Notes: generated from the sequence alone by a model not told the origin. A DNA stretch of 64,000 bases from Lineus longissimus (GCF_910592395.1 NC_088317.1:7938001-8002000); one strand, 5' to 3'; numbered from the stretch's first letter, positions 23,281 through 36,726 are shown. Numbers and translations: made by a program.

Positions 23281-26200
23281 ATGGTGACATTATGTTGATA
23301 CATTGTAGTCCACAGCTTATCTCTTTATACCTTATTGTGGTTTTTTATTTTATTTTTTCTAGACTGCAATGGTGATAAAAATGATGCTGCGAGTCTATGA
23401 ATTTTTATAGTAACTTTTCTAATTCTGATACAAACAGTGATTAACTTAGCTGGCTGATGCCGCTGACCAGGTGAACTCGTTTGGCCATTCAGTCCCATGT
23501 GACCTAGACTGGGTTTAATTGGTAAAGGTCGCACCTTTTAGCATGAATGGCGCTGACCAGGTAAACTCGTTTGGCCATTCAGTCCCATGTGACCTAGACT
23601 GGGTTTAATTGGTAAAGGTCGCACCTTTTAGCACGAATGGTCACACGTTGACATTTATTTTGAAATTAATCAAGCCCAATCGGACATCATCACTGAATAC
23701 TGGTAATGATTCAGTTAGTATGTTTCATTGGGGTTAGGGGCTGCAATTGACATGATATATAGCAGTTGGAGCGTCTTTGGGCAGATGATAAGAAAATATG
23801 GCCATTACTCTCAGTCCTTTGGTGAATTGCTACATTGACCAATCAACATGGTTGTGGTATGCAATTGACCAGTCATTTATTGACATAGTTACAAGTGGAC
23901 TTGTATGAAGAAATTGTTGAAGTGTTTTGTTACGGTACATGGTGTGGTGCCGACTGCTTAAATAAGTTTGGTGCATTAAATTTGTTTAAAAACATGGTGC
24001 TTTTACCCAAGTGAGTTAACCCTTTGAACCATATAGGAGCATGAAGCCTATATGAGCCCAACCCTAGTTGCCTCTATTGCAAGCCGGCTGCCTTGAGGGG
24101 CTTACAACTTCCTGAGCATAGCATTGGTTATTTTGGTTTTGCTGTGATATGGTCAATGTCACCCATGTTACAACCGATCATTTGAAATTGTTACATAATG
24201 TCAAAAGTTTTCATTGTCGCATAGAATCCAACTTCCATTTTTCATGGCCAAAACAATGTCGAAATCAACATATAATGTCGAAGTATTTGCCATTGTGTAA
24301 TGTGCAACTTTTTAACACATCATGTCCAAACCTTCACCCCATTGCATACTGTCCAAACTTTGGAATGGGCTAATTGGGAGTGTTTAAAATTGAATGAAGA
24401 CATACGATTGCTGGAGAGAAATCCTTGTGGTTCAGCCAGAAGCAGGGGGTGCTGCGATTGGTCCAGCAGTTAGGTAAACGCTGCTGTGATTGGCAGCTCA
24501 GCAGGGAATTTCAAAAACAGCCTCGTATCATGAGGACATGCCATGGGAGACTTGCTCTTCATGAAGAAGGGGAATACAAAAACAGGGGATCAGTCTTTAG
24601 TCCCTAGAGGGTCAGGCATGTGTTTTTTCTGAGAAAGAAATATGCTTATTGATCGTTTTGGACATCATGTGTTGATGAAAATGTTCAACATTATGCTTCG
24701 GTTTTGACATCGTCAGTTTTATAATAGAAACACTTTGTGATTGTTAGCATCAATCACTGATGTATATTTGGCTCTTGTCTTGTTTCCTTAGTTGAGGATT
24801 TGTTGAGTTTTCAGAAAAAAATCCGAAAAAGTAAGGGTTTCTTTTTGGCAATGTAATAGGAAAACGGCATGAATGTCTGATCCGAGTCACCATACCGCAC
24901 GAGAATTCAAGACCGCAGGTCGAGAGGTTTTAGGTCAGAGAAAATCATTGAGTGCGATATGAATGATGAGGAGTAGCCACGAGTGCAGTTTTCTATTTAT
25001 CTTATACATCACATCCCCAGAAATATCGTGAAAATGACGATTATAAGGCGATTTTTATATGGTTTTGTGCCAAGTCAGTTAAAAATGGGTCACTATTTCC
25101 AGGACGTCCTTTTTTCGAAGACGGTCCCTAAATTTTGGAACTCAACATGTTCCTGTAAAGTAGAACAGTGGCATACACACGTTATTTCATTTGTAATATT
25201 TTGTGTTTTGCTGAACACACTGAGGTATAAGCAAGGCTAAGCTTGTGGTATGTTTATAGGAGTTACTGTTAGTCAACGAGATCACGGTTATGTTTAGATA
25301 TAGATACAGTCATGGATTTGGTTTTAAACAGAAATCCATATGCATCCTTTGTTTCGCTAAGTGCAAGGATTAAACTCTATAACATATCCATGAATTTTTC
25401 ATAGAAGTAGTGATTGTGTATGAATGGGTCATTTACTGTGACCTAATTGTGATATACAAGTAGACATCTTCAAGCAACTATTGTGCTGTGGTTTTAAGAG
25501 GGTTATTAGTCAGTAAACAATATCAGTTTTCCTAATGTTCCAAAGGGAGTTCCCACCTTTTGATGAACGAATAATACATGCACATATATTATCAGAATGC
25601 ATAGACAAACACTTACAAAATGTAGTTGAAAGGTAACAAGTAATACAGAATCGTCCAGTAAAGTAGTTAAAAATTGAATAATGGGGCATTTCACGCACAC
25701 TCCATTAAATTTCCCATCGATGTCTGAAATGTTGTACATGGGAATTCCTATCACTTCCTCATATTCACATCCAACCTGGCCACTTGTTGGCATAAACTGG
25801 ACACATGTAATAGACAAGAAATGTGTAAAATGGTCTGTTTTATCTGATTTATTGATGTGAAATTAGATGTGATGTATTTACACTTTACTGGACACTGTAG
25901 GCGTATCAACTGCAACCAAGAGTCTTCTTGCTGATTCACGTTTTCTGAATCAATAGACAATAATTTTAAAATTAGGTAAAAATTCTGAAATTGCAATGTA
26001 CTTTCCTGGATATCATGATGAACTGATCTGATACTTGTAGTTTGCTCAATATAACATCTTCATTTCTGCTGTAAGTAGTGCCAATGTTTTACTTCAGTAT
26101 TTATTTTTCTAGTGCCAAGTGAATGTGATATTTTGTACTCCTAATGCTTCCTATTTTGAATTGAATTAGCACTCCATGAATATTGTGCCTCATGAGTTGT

Positions 26201-27034
26201 TCACCTCCCTGTATCACTGTTTGTGTGTGTGACTACTTTGCACTATTTTAGAGATATTTCCACATCCCTCGGGAGCAACTTCATTGCCGATGATTTTGGA
26301 TATATTTTGTTCTGATTTTAGCTCTTACATGTAGCACTCTGCACATGGCACATGTGAGATTTCAACAATGGTATACTTGTCACCATAGTTGCTGTAGTTA
26401 GTGTAGACAAGTTTGCGGTGGAATTGTCAAGTAAGATCAGACATAGAGTTCTAGAAATGAACCACCATTCAAGTTAAAAATGGAGAATGTCACTATGTAT
26501 AGATGCATAGCCCCATTCGCCCCTATGCAGCAGTCAACATAAACCCTTCAAATCGTTTACCAATAGGTATCAGATTTGAATTGACTGCTACACTGGCATG
26601 TTGTAGGTATCATGCATGACTGCCTTTAAGGAACATTCTTGACGTGTTTTGTCTACTGTGTAACTAGGTGCAATATCTCTGGAGCTCACATTTTTGTTTC
26701 AGTTTTGGCCATGTTTTTTCAAAGGCTGTGCTCTGTTCCACGGAATAACTTAATTGCCAAACTGCCGGTGTGCTTTCTCCTCTAATAGTTTAGCGGTTGG
26801 GACAACACCGACCGGTATGACTATCACCGAAATAGTAGAAATGGAGTGTTTGACAAGTTATGGCTCACTGTCAAACATGTCAAAGGGGCCAGCCAATCTG
26901 TAGCCTGTTATTGGATAGTTTCCATTTCGTCTTTTATCCTGGCCAAAAGGGTTGAGAACAGTCATGTATTAAACATGTTGAAAAGAGTACCATTATGATG
27001 TGAAAACTTATCCATGCTGCTATTACAAAAATGT
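23281..27034. other. Long non-coding stretch
   Basis: No supported gene on either strand apart from the tandem repeat listed separately. Minus-strand frames at 25506-25996 are AT-rich and lack domains. Confidence 0.45.
23461..23640. repeat. 90-bp tandem duplication
   Basis: CGCTGACCAGGTRAACTCG opens each copy at 23461 and 23551. The two 90-bp copies differ at only a few positions, so the duplication is young. Confidence 0.85.
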
Positions 27035-27500
27035 TTTTTTTAGAGCTGGTTAAATAACTTTTCAGAATTGCGTCTGCCCCTCCATCAGTCAAGACGGGGC
27101 ACGTTTTGTAACCGTATTACGAAGAGATTTCTACTTAATATCAAATATTGGGTATATTTTTCACTGATCAGAAACCAAAAATCAGCGTGATTTGACCTAC
27201 ATTCAGTGTGAGAAACAGCTTTGTTTAAAAAGGCTTATCTCGCTTATTGGAGGCAGACAAGAGTTCAATTTGGGTCTGCGAATTAGCTCAAATTATAAAA
27301 TTTCAGGGAAAATATGCGTTAGTTCAATATTTCCACTAGGGGGTGTTATTGGCCCCAAAAATTTAGAATTATTTTAATAAACCCGCACTTTGACGTCATA
27401 GTTGCTCAGTCATATTCTGCTCTCCTGATTGGATAGACCAGTCTTGACATTAGAGGCGGCGATTTCATTCCTTACAACGCCTCTACTACTAGGTGGTTGC
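27035..27500 (+). repeat. Repeat family 2 copy
   Basis: Begins near TTTAGAGCTGGTTAAATAAC and contains GGGGCACGTTTTGTAACCG and GACCTACATTCAG. It ends around TTTGACGTCATAGTTGC, like the 32293 copy. Non-coding. Confidence 0.55.
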
Positions 27501-28039
27501 CACCATTTTGAAAAGGAGTACCGCGGATGTTGAAAAGGGAAGAACTTTTCGATTTGCAAAGAGGCTATCGCATCACCACCTAGCCCGTGAGAATGATCGC
27601 TGCCCTACGCAGCATTGATAGTTCTCTTTGAAATCACCTGAAAAGACACCTAAAAGTGTCAGGTTAGGATTTTCAAAAACCTGAATCTCAGGATGCCGAC
27701 CTCCAACTAGGCATCTTGACCCTCAAGCCTGTGATCCGCCCTGCTGACCCGGACACCGTTCCACCAAGGGAAGGTAACCCTAAAGTCCCTCAGGAGCCAC
27801 TCAATTTCAAATGCTAATTTCCTGATACAGGTGGGCATTTAATTCCAATTCCAGAACAATTCCAGCTCCTCGAGGAATGGTGAACCACGATTCAAGACGG
27901 AAAAAACTACTGTTGGCTATATCTCTTGAATTAATCATTATTGCACTGCCCACCATGTCCCCATTCACAATTTAGGATAAACTTGTTCAGGCGGGGTAGG
28001 GTTCTTGTGTTTAACGAGCAATTGTCTTAGAGTGTTACC
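27501..28039. other. Non-coding
   Basis: No gene or repeat that I can define. Confidence 0.4.
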
Positions 28040-28560
28040 AGGTTTGAGGTGAAAAGTGATGATATAACCTCTGAATATGTAGCCGAGACCTTCTTACAGT
28101 TTAATAACGTACGGGTACATCACCGTCCACTGGACTTAGATTGGTCGGTGGTGGCATCTACCCACCAAATTCTGGGCCGATTTTATTATCGACTTGGCCA
28201 CCAGGGGGCTAAAACGGAAAAAGTAAGAAGTGCAATATCTCGCTTGTTAGTGACTTGTTTTCAATGACATTTTTCCGATAGGTGCTCCCAGCCATGATAC
28301 TTCACATCCATACAGCCTTTGATTTGACCTACTTTTCAAGGTCACGGAGGTCGAATGGCGTAAATTAACCGCTACAGCTATGAACATTGAAACATGGTAC
28401 ACAAGATCCCCTGCATCAAATATCGTCTGACGCCAAATTTATTTTCATGGTAGGTACTACAAGCAAGGATACGTCACATGTTATAGGCCCACCGATCTCG
28501 ATTTTCCATACCTTTCAAGGTCACAGAGGTCAATTGGTTTAAATTGGTAGTTAGGCTTTA
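28040..28560 (+). repeat. Repeat family 1 fragment
   Basis: Modules GACTTGGCCACCAGGGGG, GTGCAATATCTCGC and CAAGGTCACGGAGGTCGA, diverged from other copies. The frame 28049-28267 is repeat-derived. Confidence 0.5.
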
Positions 28561-28904
28561 ATATATGTGTTTATTTCATACTCTACGGTATACAAAAGAA
28601 TAGTGCAGAATTAGTAACATAATTGGTGCAATGATTTAGTACTGCATGAATGCAGTGTGTTTACAGGTATACAGAAAGTAGTTTAAGAATTTAGTTTGTA
28701 CAAAGATACTCGAAAATTTCGGTGACCTCTTGCCGGTCGGTGTATAATTCGTCCCTTAAAATTATGAATTCTGAGATTGCTCGGCTTCTCTGCAGTACCT
28801 GTTGGTCTACCCCAGGTTTGGGATTGGCCTGCTTATGCATTATATGACGGTGGCTAATGGCCAGAGATGACATCCCGCCATTAGCTGCAATTCTTATGCA
28901 CATC

Positions 28905-29130
28905 TTAACATACAGGTTATCACTTTTAGCATAAGTGTATTAATTGCAGTGACCATTGATCGCACATTTGGTAAACATGTACGGTATCCTATAGTCAGGT
29001 GATCACAGGGACCAAAGTTCGGTTCTATCTGATTCACAGCTTGGCCAGTCCAGCTGGCCAAATCTGAAAACCTTAAATGTGCGATGATAGCTTAACTACT
29101 TGCCCGATTGCCACCAATTTCCATTTAGCT
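28905..29130 (+). repeat. Repeat family 1 fragment
   Basis: Contains GCAGTGACCATTGATC, AACATGTACGGTATCC and TTGCCCGATTGCCACCAAT, matching modules at 17700-17850. No ends visible. Confidence 0.45.
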
Positions 29131-29678
29131 ATATACTGCAGGGTGTCTCCAAAAAAAGTATACCCACCTTGAATCATCGATTATATGTAAACTGCTAAAT
29201 TTTATTCCAAGTGCAGTATGTCATTAGAAAGAAATGGATTTACTCTTTTGAATGATACCCTAAGCATGCATTTGTTTTCACGGGTGAGTCAGTCACAATG
29301 CAATGATTGGCAGCAGTTTAATTCCACACTGTGACAAATCAACAAGCGACATGGTCAGACGATGCCACCTGTGCATTGATAGGGAGGGGTCATGTGGAGG
29401 GATCAATGCCATAATTTCACACTGTGTAACATTTTAACCGATGGGTAATCAGTCTCTTTGTTTGTGATTTCATTTTCCCACAGTTACGAAGAACAGAACA
29501 CGTGTCACAGCAAGGATACGGGTGCCATTCAAAAATGCATTATTACTGACTCACTCAAAAAAATAAATGCATGTTTAGATGCATATTGCTTTGGTTTAGG
29601 TAGTGGTTGTCTGAACGTACCGTAGAGAAATAATGGTTTATGTACTAATACCGTTATTGACGTATGGTATTCTTGCAG
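29131..29678. other. Non-coding, with a mariner-like TIR at 29144
   Basis: CAGGGTGTCTCCAAAAAAAG at about 29147 has the look of a mariner-type terminus. I could not find its inverted partner. The stretch ends in a splice-acceptor-like tract (TATTCTTGCAG). Confidence 0.3.
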
Positions 29679-29777
29679 AGACTTGCCTATCACTCCACCC
29701 TGGATAATCTCAATCCTGATCTCCGGGCATTTCGTTCCGAGTCATTTGGTATTCCTGAATGGCGAGTCCCCCGATAG
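29679..29777 (+). CDS. Candidate terminal exon, 32 codons plus stop
   Basis: After a good acceptor (GTATTCTTGCAG) a short frame runs to TAG at 29775-29777. It has mixed, non-repetitive composition (ending SFGIPEWRVPR) and higher GC than the flanks. A possible polyadenylation signal is in CAAAATAAAATTAATG near 29955. No homology recognised and no upstream exon seen; it may be chance. Confidence 0.2.
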   Translation, partial: RLAYHSTLDNLNPDLRAFRSESFGIPEWRVPR

Positions 29778-30109
29778 TTCCCTTGCGAAAGTGGCTCTCC
29801 CATGACATTCCTTAATGGTAGCACATCTCTGCTAAGGTTGCGTGACGGAGCAAAATATCACGTTTCACTGCTCGTAGCCTCATTTAAGGGTTGACCACAG
29901 GTTCCATCATTTCGGCTAGTACTTAAAAAACCAGAAGCATTTAGAACTCCTTCAAAATAAAATTAATGCACATTTAAAACATAGGAGGCTGTTTTCTTGA
30001 AAACAAAGAACATACCTAAACCATTTAAATTGGCATTTACATGATTCTGAAAGAGTTCTAAATGATTAAGGATGTCAAGTTTTAGCCAAAATATATTGTG
30101 TCTCCCTAG
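29778..30109. other. Non-coding
   Basis: Nothing recognised. It could be the untranslated tail of the preceding candidate exon. Confidence 0.35.
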
Positions 30110-30287
30110 ATATCCAGATCCGAATGAACAAGTTGAATTGGAACTTCATCGCGTCTTTGAAGAAGGCTGCGCTGTTTTCATAGACGCCCAATCGAGGGAC
30201 TCAAATTTCAGGAATATAGGACGACTTGGAACCTGGATTTGGCACACAGTGTGCGGGGTTCAGATTGTTGAGGGTAAAACCCCATGA
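30110..30287 (+). CDS. Candidate coding exon, 59 codons
   Basis: After TGTCTCCCTAG the frame reads DPNEQVELELHRVFEEGCAV and on to a TGA at 30285-30287, with a charged helix followed by a Trp-containing tail. The frame is also open upstream to ATG 30072. Composition looks protein-like and is unlike the surrounding AT-rich DNA, but I recognise no domain and no partner exon. Confidence 0.25.
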
Positions 30288-30541
30288 TAGTTGAGACCAT
30301 CAACATGGGCGAGAGAATGTACAGCTTAGAAATCAATAAAAACGTGCACCATGTTCCTCTGCTAATGTGCTTATATTTGACAATCTCCTAGTTGTGTTGC
30401 GACCAATCCACATTTCACTGGTTGACTCTATTTGTCTATGACATTGGCCTGATTAAGTGACCAAAAATGGAAAATGTGCATAAGTGAGTATTCACAACTC
30501 CATGAGTCATTTTAGCCATTTGACCAATTCTTCCACCCAGC

Positions 30542-30820
30542 CAAAGTCTTTCAAATAAAGAGTTTTGGCAACTAGGGAACATATATGGTTTCAACATCAA
30601 AGCCACCGCCCGTTTCAAATGACGTGCGTTGGGATAGAGCTCTCTCAGGTCACGCCTTGACTCATGCCTTTACTCTTTCAAATAAAATAGTCGGGTCACG
30701 GCAACTTTCCTTTCACCCGAGAGAGCTTTATCTCAGTGTGCATCTTTCGAAATGTGCGGTGGCTTTGATGTTGAAACCATAAGCTCCCTAGTTGCCTGAC
30801 TCTTGTTTTGAAAGACTCTG
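30542..30820. mobile_element. Foldback/MITE-like element
   Basis: Two inverted arms of about 75 bp (30542-30619 and 30749-30820) share GGCAACTAGGGA and TATGGTTTCAACATCAAAGC with few differences. About 130 bp of spacer separates them. No coding capacity. Superfamily not assigned. Confidence 0.7.
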
Positions 30821-32292
30821 CCCAAGCCAGGTCCGCACAACTGGAACTTTTCACAAATTATTGGATCCGCTGAACATAGCCTGTTCTAAAGCAAACGCTA
30901 GCTTCAAATTCACTGATTTCTATAAAATATTTATAGACACTTTGATATGAAAAACGACTTGTTTCGACTCTTACCTGTCGAAGTTTTGCAAAGTAGTGAT
31001 TGTGTTGATTTAATAATAATTTTCGAAATGCGTTTTTCTTCTCCATATTTTCACCTATTTTTGTCGTTAGCAGTTTAGTATGTCATCGGTGCTTAATGGA
31101 CAATCTAAGGGTATCATGTTTCCATAATGTTGTCATCAAATGAGATATTCATATCTCATCAATTTTGACCCATTACAACGAGTTTTATAGCAACTTTAAA
31201 ATTTCGCGTTCGTGGTAAAAAACGAAAAAAATCTGAAAAACTGCAAAATGTCTTAATTTGTGTGGTCAAGCGTTAGCATTTCTATGAACCATATTTTACT
31301 CAGATTGAAAGTTTTCAATTTGATGTAACTGTTCAGTGGGCTCTTTTAACATTTATGTCAATTGCGTCTGTTTTGTGCATTTGTACCAGACAATGGGATC
31401 AAATCCCGTACTGCGTCTTCCTTGATTTTGAAGCTATGCTGGGTTTTGATTTAGTTTTTGGGTCTTCAGTGTATTGAATAGCATGATATATTTTGTAAGG
31501 ACCTGTATATTTTTACATTCCGGTAGTACTAGTGTTCAGTTTGTCTGATAGGAGACCCTCCAGCTTATGTCTTTGAACTGGAAATGCGGTATATAAATTT
31601 CGCGGGACAAGTTTTACTCAACCCGAGAATTTTCCTGGTAGCCTCAGATTGTGTTTTGATCACTCCTGCATTTCGACCTGCAGTCTCGAAAAATTGGTTT
31701 AATGGCTCTAACAGATTACTACAGCAGCCAGAAAGTTGTCATAGTTTGAAATCTGTCTTTTAACGTTGGTTTCCTGATATCAGACCAAGCAACCACCCCT
31801 ACAAACTGCAACTTTAAAATCTAGATCAGTAATCACCCTCTAACCCGAGAATCTAAGACCACCATTGATAATTATTTGCTGTTTATAACAAGTCCTCGGC
31901 CTTCCCCTATAGTAGAGTGTATGTCGCCTAACCCTTTTCTCATTGCACAGTATCGTGTACACAGTTTGTGATTATATACAATAATAAAATGTTGTCAATG
32001 CAAAATGTATTTCTTGTTTCAGTTGAACTTATTGAAACTTGGAGCCTACACCTAAAGGATACCCTCTTTGAATCTAAAAAAAAACTTTACATCAAAGAAA
32101 CCTGTGTAGTGAAGACGACAGCCCTGCTACAATCATATATGTTAGGGGCAATTCTTAAAGGACTTACGCTCAGAAGGAGATAGTAGCAGCAGTGCTAAAA
32201 GTAAAAGATTATGATTGTTTTCATGTGAATAATGTGGATCTTTTTCTGCAGTGCTTTGCTAAATATCTTCAAGCAAATGCGTTAAGAGCCAG
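30821..32292. other. Non-coding
   Basis: About 1.5 kb with no supported gene. A T-arm-like stretch near 31400 is not part of a foldable tRNA. Confidence 0.45.
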
Positions 32293-32720
32293 TTTTTAGC
32301 TCGACTGACAAATTTAGTGAAGCTGGTAATATTACTAAGGGAATGGTGTCTGTCCTTCCTTCCGTGTCACTTTTGGGCATTTTGTAACCGTAAGACCTAG
32401 GCACTTTGTTGACGCTGCTAAATTAGGCGTAACCCAAGATGATGAACTCAGAAACCAAAAATCAGCGCGATCCGACCTACATTAAGCGAATGAGGTAATC
32501 GGGAACTTCATTCCTTTATACCTCGGTCCACAGAGGAAATATTGTTTTCACATCTGGCCGAATATTTTTTGATATTTTTTCATTTTTACTTGTAATGGAA
32601 TTAGTTTAGTTTTCATCGCCAGTTGGCGCTACAGGCACATTAAACTTAATTTTTGACGATTCAAAAGCCCGGGCTATGACGTATAGTTGCACAGTTTTAT
32701 TCTGCGCATGGAATTGGCCA
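32293..32720 (+). repeat. Repeat family 2 copy
   Basis: Starts at TTTAGCTCGACTGAC and contains GGCATTTTGTAACCGTAAGA and GATCCGACCTACATT. It ends near CTATGACGTATAGTTGC, parallel to the 27035 copy. Confidence 0.55.
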
Positions 32721-33748
32721 AGGAACCAGGCTATATTTCAGCATACCCACTGTGACCAGTCGAAAGATGGAAAGTTGACTTTGCAACACGGTAACCAATT
32801 TTCTGCGAAAAAGAAGTCAAGTAGGCGATATTATCACTAGTTCCTTTCAGTGGGTAGTCATAAGGTCTTTAGGGACTACTTTCAGAAATTAGTTCTTGAA
32901 AATTTGGCCACAATTCTGTGAAAACGATATTAGAAGTGCACGCTCTGTTCGCGAATTATTTTGAAGTGGAGAATTCCGACAGTATGTGCAGTGAATCGGC
33001 ATGATTCTGTTTGCATTTTAGTTTTTAGTACTACGATTCTTACATGAGTAAAAAGGAGACACAATAGTAAATGTTACTCCCATAAAAATTGATTCAAAAT
33101 TGATGGAGCTACGGCATTCTGTTCGGCAATTGGCAGCGCTGATAAAATACATTGCATGTTAATGCATGCCAAATGGCACACTTTAAAAAGTGCTCATTAG
33201 ACAACGTTGGGAATCACCAGAAATGACGTCATCGCTGGGTAAATCTATATAATAATACTGGAAGGGGGACGAATAAAGTCACACTTCGAGGCGTTGGATC
33301 GCCTTGAAATTGTGCATGAATGGTGGTGACACCTTACCCTGATGCAACGTCTTAGTTGTGTTCAAAATTTTACTTCAGTGGAGCAGTAATGAGGGATTTT
33401 TAATCGGACACTGTCAATTCTACTTACCACTCACAGAAGCCAAGCCATTGATGTTAAGTTACCAGGGGCTTAATCAATTACCTGCACTCCCTGTGGGGTG
33501 AATAACATTACCTTTTGAACAGCTGGCTGTAGGGGATGTACGGTGGCTCATAGAGGACATGCGTTTATTTTCAATATAATAGAAAATTTTTATTTTTACA
33601 ATGAGTTTTTTTCTCTCGAATTACAACCGCCGTCGGATTTATTTCTCACCGCCGAAAAAATAATTTCCACCGCCGGGTAAAAAATAATAATTCCCACCAT
33701 CGCGGTGGAAATTAATATTGGCCCAGTCTAAATCTGATCAGGCTTTTT
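32721..33748. other. Non-coding
   Basis: No gene. 33620-33715 holds short CCACCGCCG-type motifs alternating with AT-rich DNA. Confidence 0.4.
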
Positions 33749-34275
33749 AGCTCACCTGTCAAGTGAGCTAATACGATACCGCGGCGTCTAGCGTCCGTCG
33801 TCGTCCGTCGTCGTCGTCGTCGTCGTCCGTCGTTAACTTTTGACAAAATCGTGGCACGTTTCTTAATCGCTTGACCCAGAAAGTTCATACTTGGTGTGTG
33901 GGTACCCCTAGGCAAGACCTTCCTTCAGAATGAAAATCAGCGCAATTTGACTGCTGGTCTGCCATATAGGGGGTGCTCTTTGAAAACCTATTTTTGTCAT
34001 TTTGAAGCTTATGGTTAAAGCTAGAGCGATGAAAATTTTATGGTGGGTGTATCTAATAAAGATACATCACATATCACACGGGTTTTTGATTTGACCTTCA
34101 TTTCAAGGTCACAGAGGTCGAACTCTAAAATTTCTTTGATCATGGCACGTTTTTTTTATATTGGTCATAGACTCTCTAAATTTGATATGTAGACACCTAT
34201 TGGGCATCTCTACATGTTGACACAGATTTAGGTCAGTGTGACCTACTACTCAGGTATAAGTAGGTCAAGGTTAAA
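33749..34275 (+). repeat. Repeat family 1 copy
   Basis: Begins AGCTCACCTGTCAAGTGAGC and has a CGTCGTCCGTCGTCGTC tract (about 33795-33832), then GTGGCACGTTTCTTAATCGC. It ends near TACTCAGGTATAAG. The minus-strand arginine-run frame across it is a repeat artefact. Confidence 0.6.
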
Positions 34276-34969
34276 AAAGCCCATTTTCTTTATTCCAGCA
34301 GATTGAAGTTTGAAATGAAGTTTTAGAGGTCGGCCTGATATAGAGGTTTCCATATTAAATAGATTAATTTCTTTTCATATCACTAGGTGGCGGTATTGTG
34401 CAAAAATGTCAGTTGGCACATTGCCAGCAGTTTTGAATTTCGCGGTTCGAGGCAATCCGTCGGGGTATCCCAGATGCGCAGTGTTGTACTGCGCCACTAG
34501 ATCTGCATACTACAAGTATGGAAGACAGCCATTTTATGAATTTGAAGCAAGACGAAGAAGGAACTAAATCACCTTGAATCAATGCTGAAACTTAATCATC
34601 CGCTCTTCGGATGAGGTCGTATGTGTTGATTACATTCTTGTGATTGGTTTGAGATGATTAGTTTGTCCTCATTGCCGGTTGTTTTAGAAAATTTTGACTG
34701 TGATTGGAAGGCAGTACAGAGGAGAAAATGTCAAAATCAATACACTACGTCAATGTACACCAATACATACAAAATAAATTATTTCGTAACCATGGTTACT
34801 GAAATATGAAAATCCCGAAATTAGATTCAAGAAAAACCAAAGTTTGAAGAAATCGGCCCAGTAGTTTTTGCGCAGCGGCCCAAAAGGGCAGTGACATTTA
34901 CTTATGAATCCGACTATAGGGCTGTCTTGTAACCATGTTATTGTCTCAAAAATGAATACAAACTGCTAC
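34276..34969. other. Non-coding
   Basis: No gene. The left end of pogo-like element A should fall here, but I could not find an inverted match to its right end. Confidence 0.4.
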
Positions 34970-36407
34970 CTAATCATGAAACACAATATCCTCTTCCACA
35001 TCAGACAGTTCATCTTCATCAAGGGGAAGACCTCCTTCCGCCTGAGCATCGGCGTATTGTCCATTTTCACGTGGAATGAGTCCAGCTACTTGGAATCCCC
35101 GAATTGCTGCATTGGGACTTACATCAGCCCATGCATGACTTAGAATTCCTAGAACTGATAGGAGAGGGATTTTGTCACACTGTCCATCTGCATTAGTATG
35201 CTGGGTTTTCCATTCCTTCCAGTACTTACGGACCAAGGTTTTAAACCCCCTCATGACGGTTAGGTCTAGAGGCTGGGCGAGAGATGTACATCTGGCAGGG
35301 ATGTCATCAAGTAAAATACCAGCTTCAACCAGAGGCTGGCAGAATTGTTCGGCCTGATGTGGGCGAAATCTGTCTACCAAAAGCAAAATTTCATTTGGAT
35401 TTAAAGTCTCCAACAAAGGGAAAACAGATTTCTTCCTGCCAGTGCTGCAGTGTTCCTGCATTCTCCCACCCAGACCTTGAAGACGTTACCCTTACATTTT
35501 CTGGTATGTCATGCAGGGCTCTGATTTCCCTAACAAAACCGGGTTCCCTGAAAACGACATGAGCTGGAGCTTTCTCTCCATTTGACCCAATTGTAAGTCC
35601 AACCGTACAACCCAGTTTTGGGTTCCCCCTCGATGTCCGCACATCAATGTTCTTTGACCCCTTTGTTGCAGTAGTATACATTGGCGGAAAATCAAGTTGG
35701 GTAAAAGTTTCATTAAAGTTAAAAATAGTGTGGACGTTATTTTCCTGAACAGTAGTCCGTACCTCCTCTTGAAATCTAGCCACCCTCTCCTCAGCATCAC
35801 GTGGTAATGTGGCAGTATCCTTGGTCTTACGACGAAACGTGATGCACTTTCTGGCCATGAACCTTGACAACCACCCATCACTAGCAACAAAGTTCACTCT
35901 TTCAGGGCGCTGGTGCCTCATTTCATCCTGTCTTTCGACAGGAAGCTCACCCCACCAATTTTCAAAGGCTACAACAGCATCCTGGCGAAGATCAGACCTG
36001 GATACAGGCAGAGCTCTCTGCCTCCTCTCAAGAAATGACTGGTGCACGGCATCTTCAACCTCAGGCCATAATCCATCATGATCAATGCGCACCCTTCGAC
36101 TGTGAGCATTGTGTTCTGCCTGGTCCATGAGGTGGTCAATGTCCTGAATCCATCCGCGCAAAGTTGAATTGGCCAATCTATGCCTCCTTGCATACTCTGC
36201 GACATTCAAAACCTGACCATGTTCAATAGCATGCTGACAGTCCAATGCATGCCGTAGACGTGCCTCCACAGGGTAGCCATGGAGTCGCCTAGACGTACCA
36301 GGACGATGACCTTCCATATCACTCTCACCATCATTAGGCATATCCATGCAGACAACCAAACGTACAAACAACACGAAAAGGTGGATAAAAGTTGTAATCA
36401 TTGTCAC
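34970..36407 (-). pseudogene. Pogo-like transposase A (frameshifted)
   Basis: Two overlapping minus-strand frames (36407-35391, 338 codons; 35461-34970, 163 codons) make one DDE_1-type transposase, with the shift at about 35391-35410. An N-terminal helix-turn-helix (YPVEARLRHALDC...STLRGWIQDI) is followed by a second DNA-binding part ending FRRKTKDTATLP. The catalytic core follows. The first catalytic position is Asn (FNET, residue 232, codon AAT at 35712-35714), where B, D and E have Asp. The second is in LLLVDRF and the third in LAQPLDL. The preferred start is probably MDMPND at 36347; the preceding 20 codons read as a hydrophobic leader. Closest to C. Its right element end is CATTTACTG at 36694. 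Confidence 0.8.
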
Positions 36408-36694
36408 TGGTCAGAGGTCTGCGTATTGAATGACTGAAACCAATTTCACTAAAAAACAAGAAAGGGTTAATTCTTTTTCTCCTACAATAGTATGAAATAG
36501 ACCCAGGCCTTGGCAAAGGACACGTCTCATTCAAGTCCTCTTTCAGAAAACGAATCAACCATAGGCCTGTACACTTCTATTCACTAAAAAATCAGTGTCA
36601 CATTTTACATGAATACCCTCTCTGGGCCCCATTTTATACCAAAAACTAAGTTGATCTGAAGTAGGCCTATCCCGAGGTAACTGAGCATTTACTG
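36408..36694. other. Upstream flank and right terminus of element A
   Basis: Non-coding. It ends with CCCGAGGTAACTGAGCATTT followed by ACTG at 36694. Read inward the terminus is CAGTAAATGCTCAGTTACC, which resembles the CAGTGAGTACTTAGTTAAC end of element C. The 29 bases at 36670-36698 recur exactly at 52471-52499. Confidence 0.6.
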
Positions 36695-36698
36695 TATA

Positions 36699-36726
36699 CT
36701 GTAGTTTCATGAAAATAACACCACTT
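36699..36726 (+). repeat. Left TIR of element B
   Basis: Exact reverse complement of 39321-39348. Confidence 0.9.

Noticed and set aside
31395-31425. tRNA-like T-arm (GGGATCAAATCCC)
   Set aside because: No acceptor, D or anticodon arms can be placed around it.
34880-34905. CAGTGACATTTACTTATG as left end of element A
   Set aside because: Only weak similarity to the right end and no TA before it.
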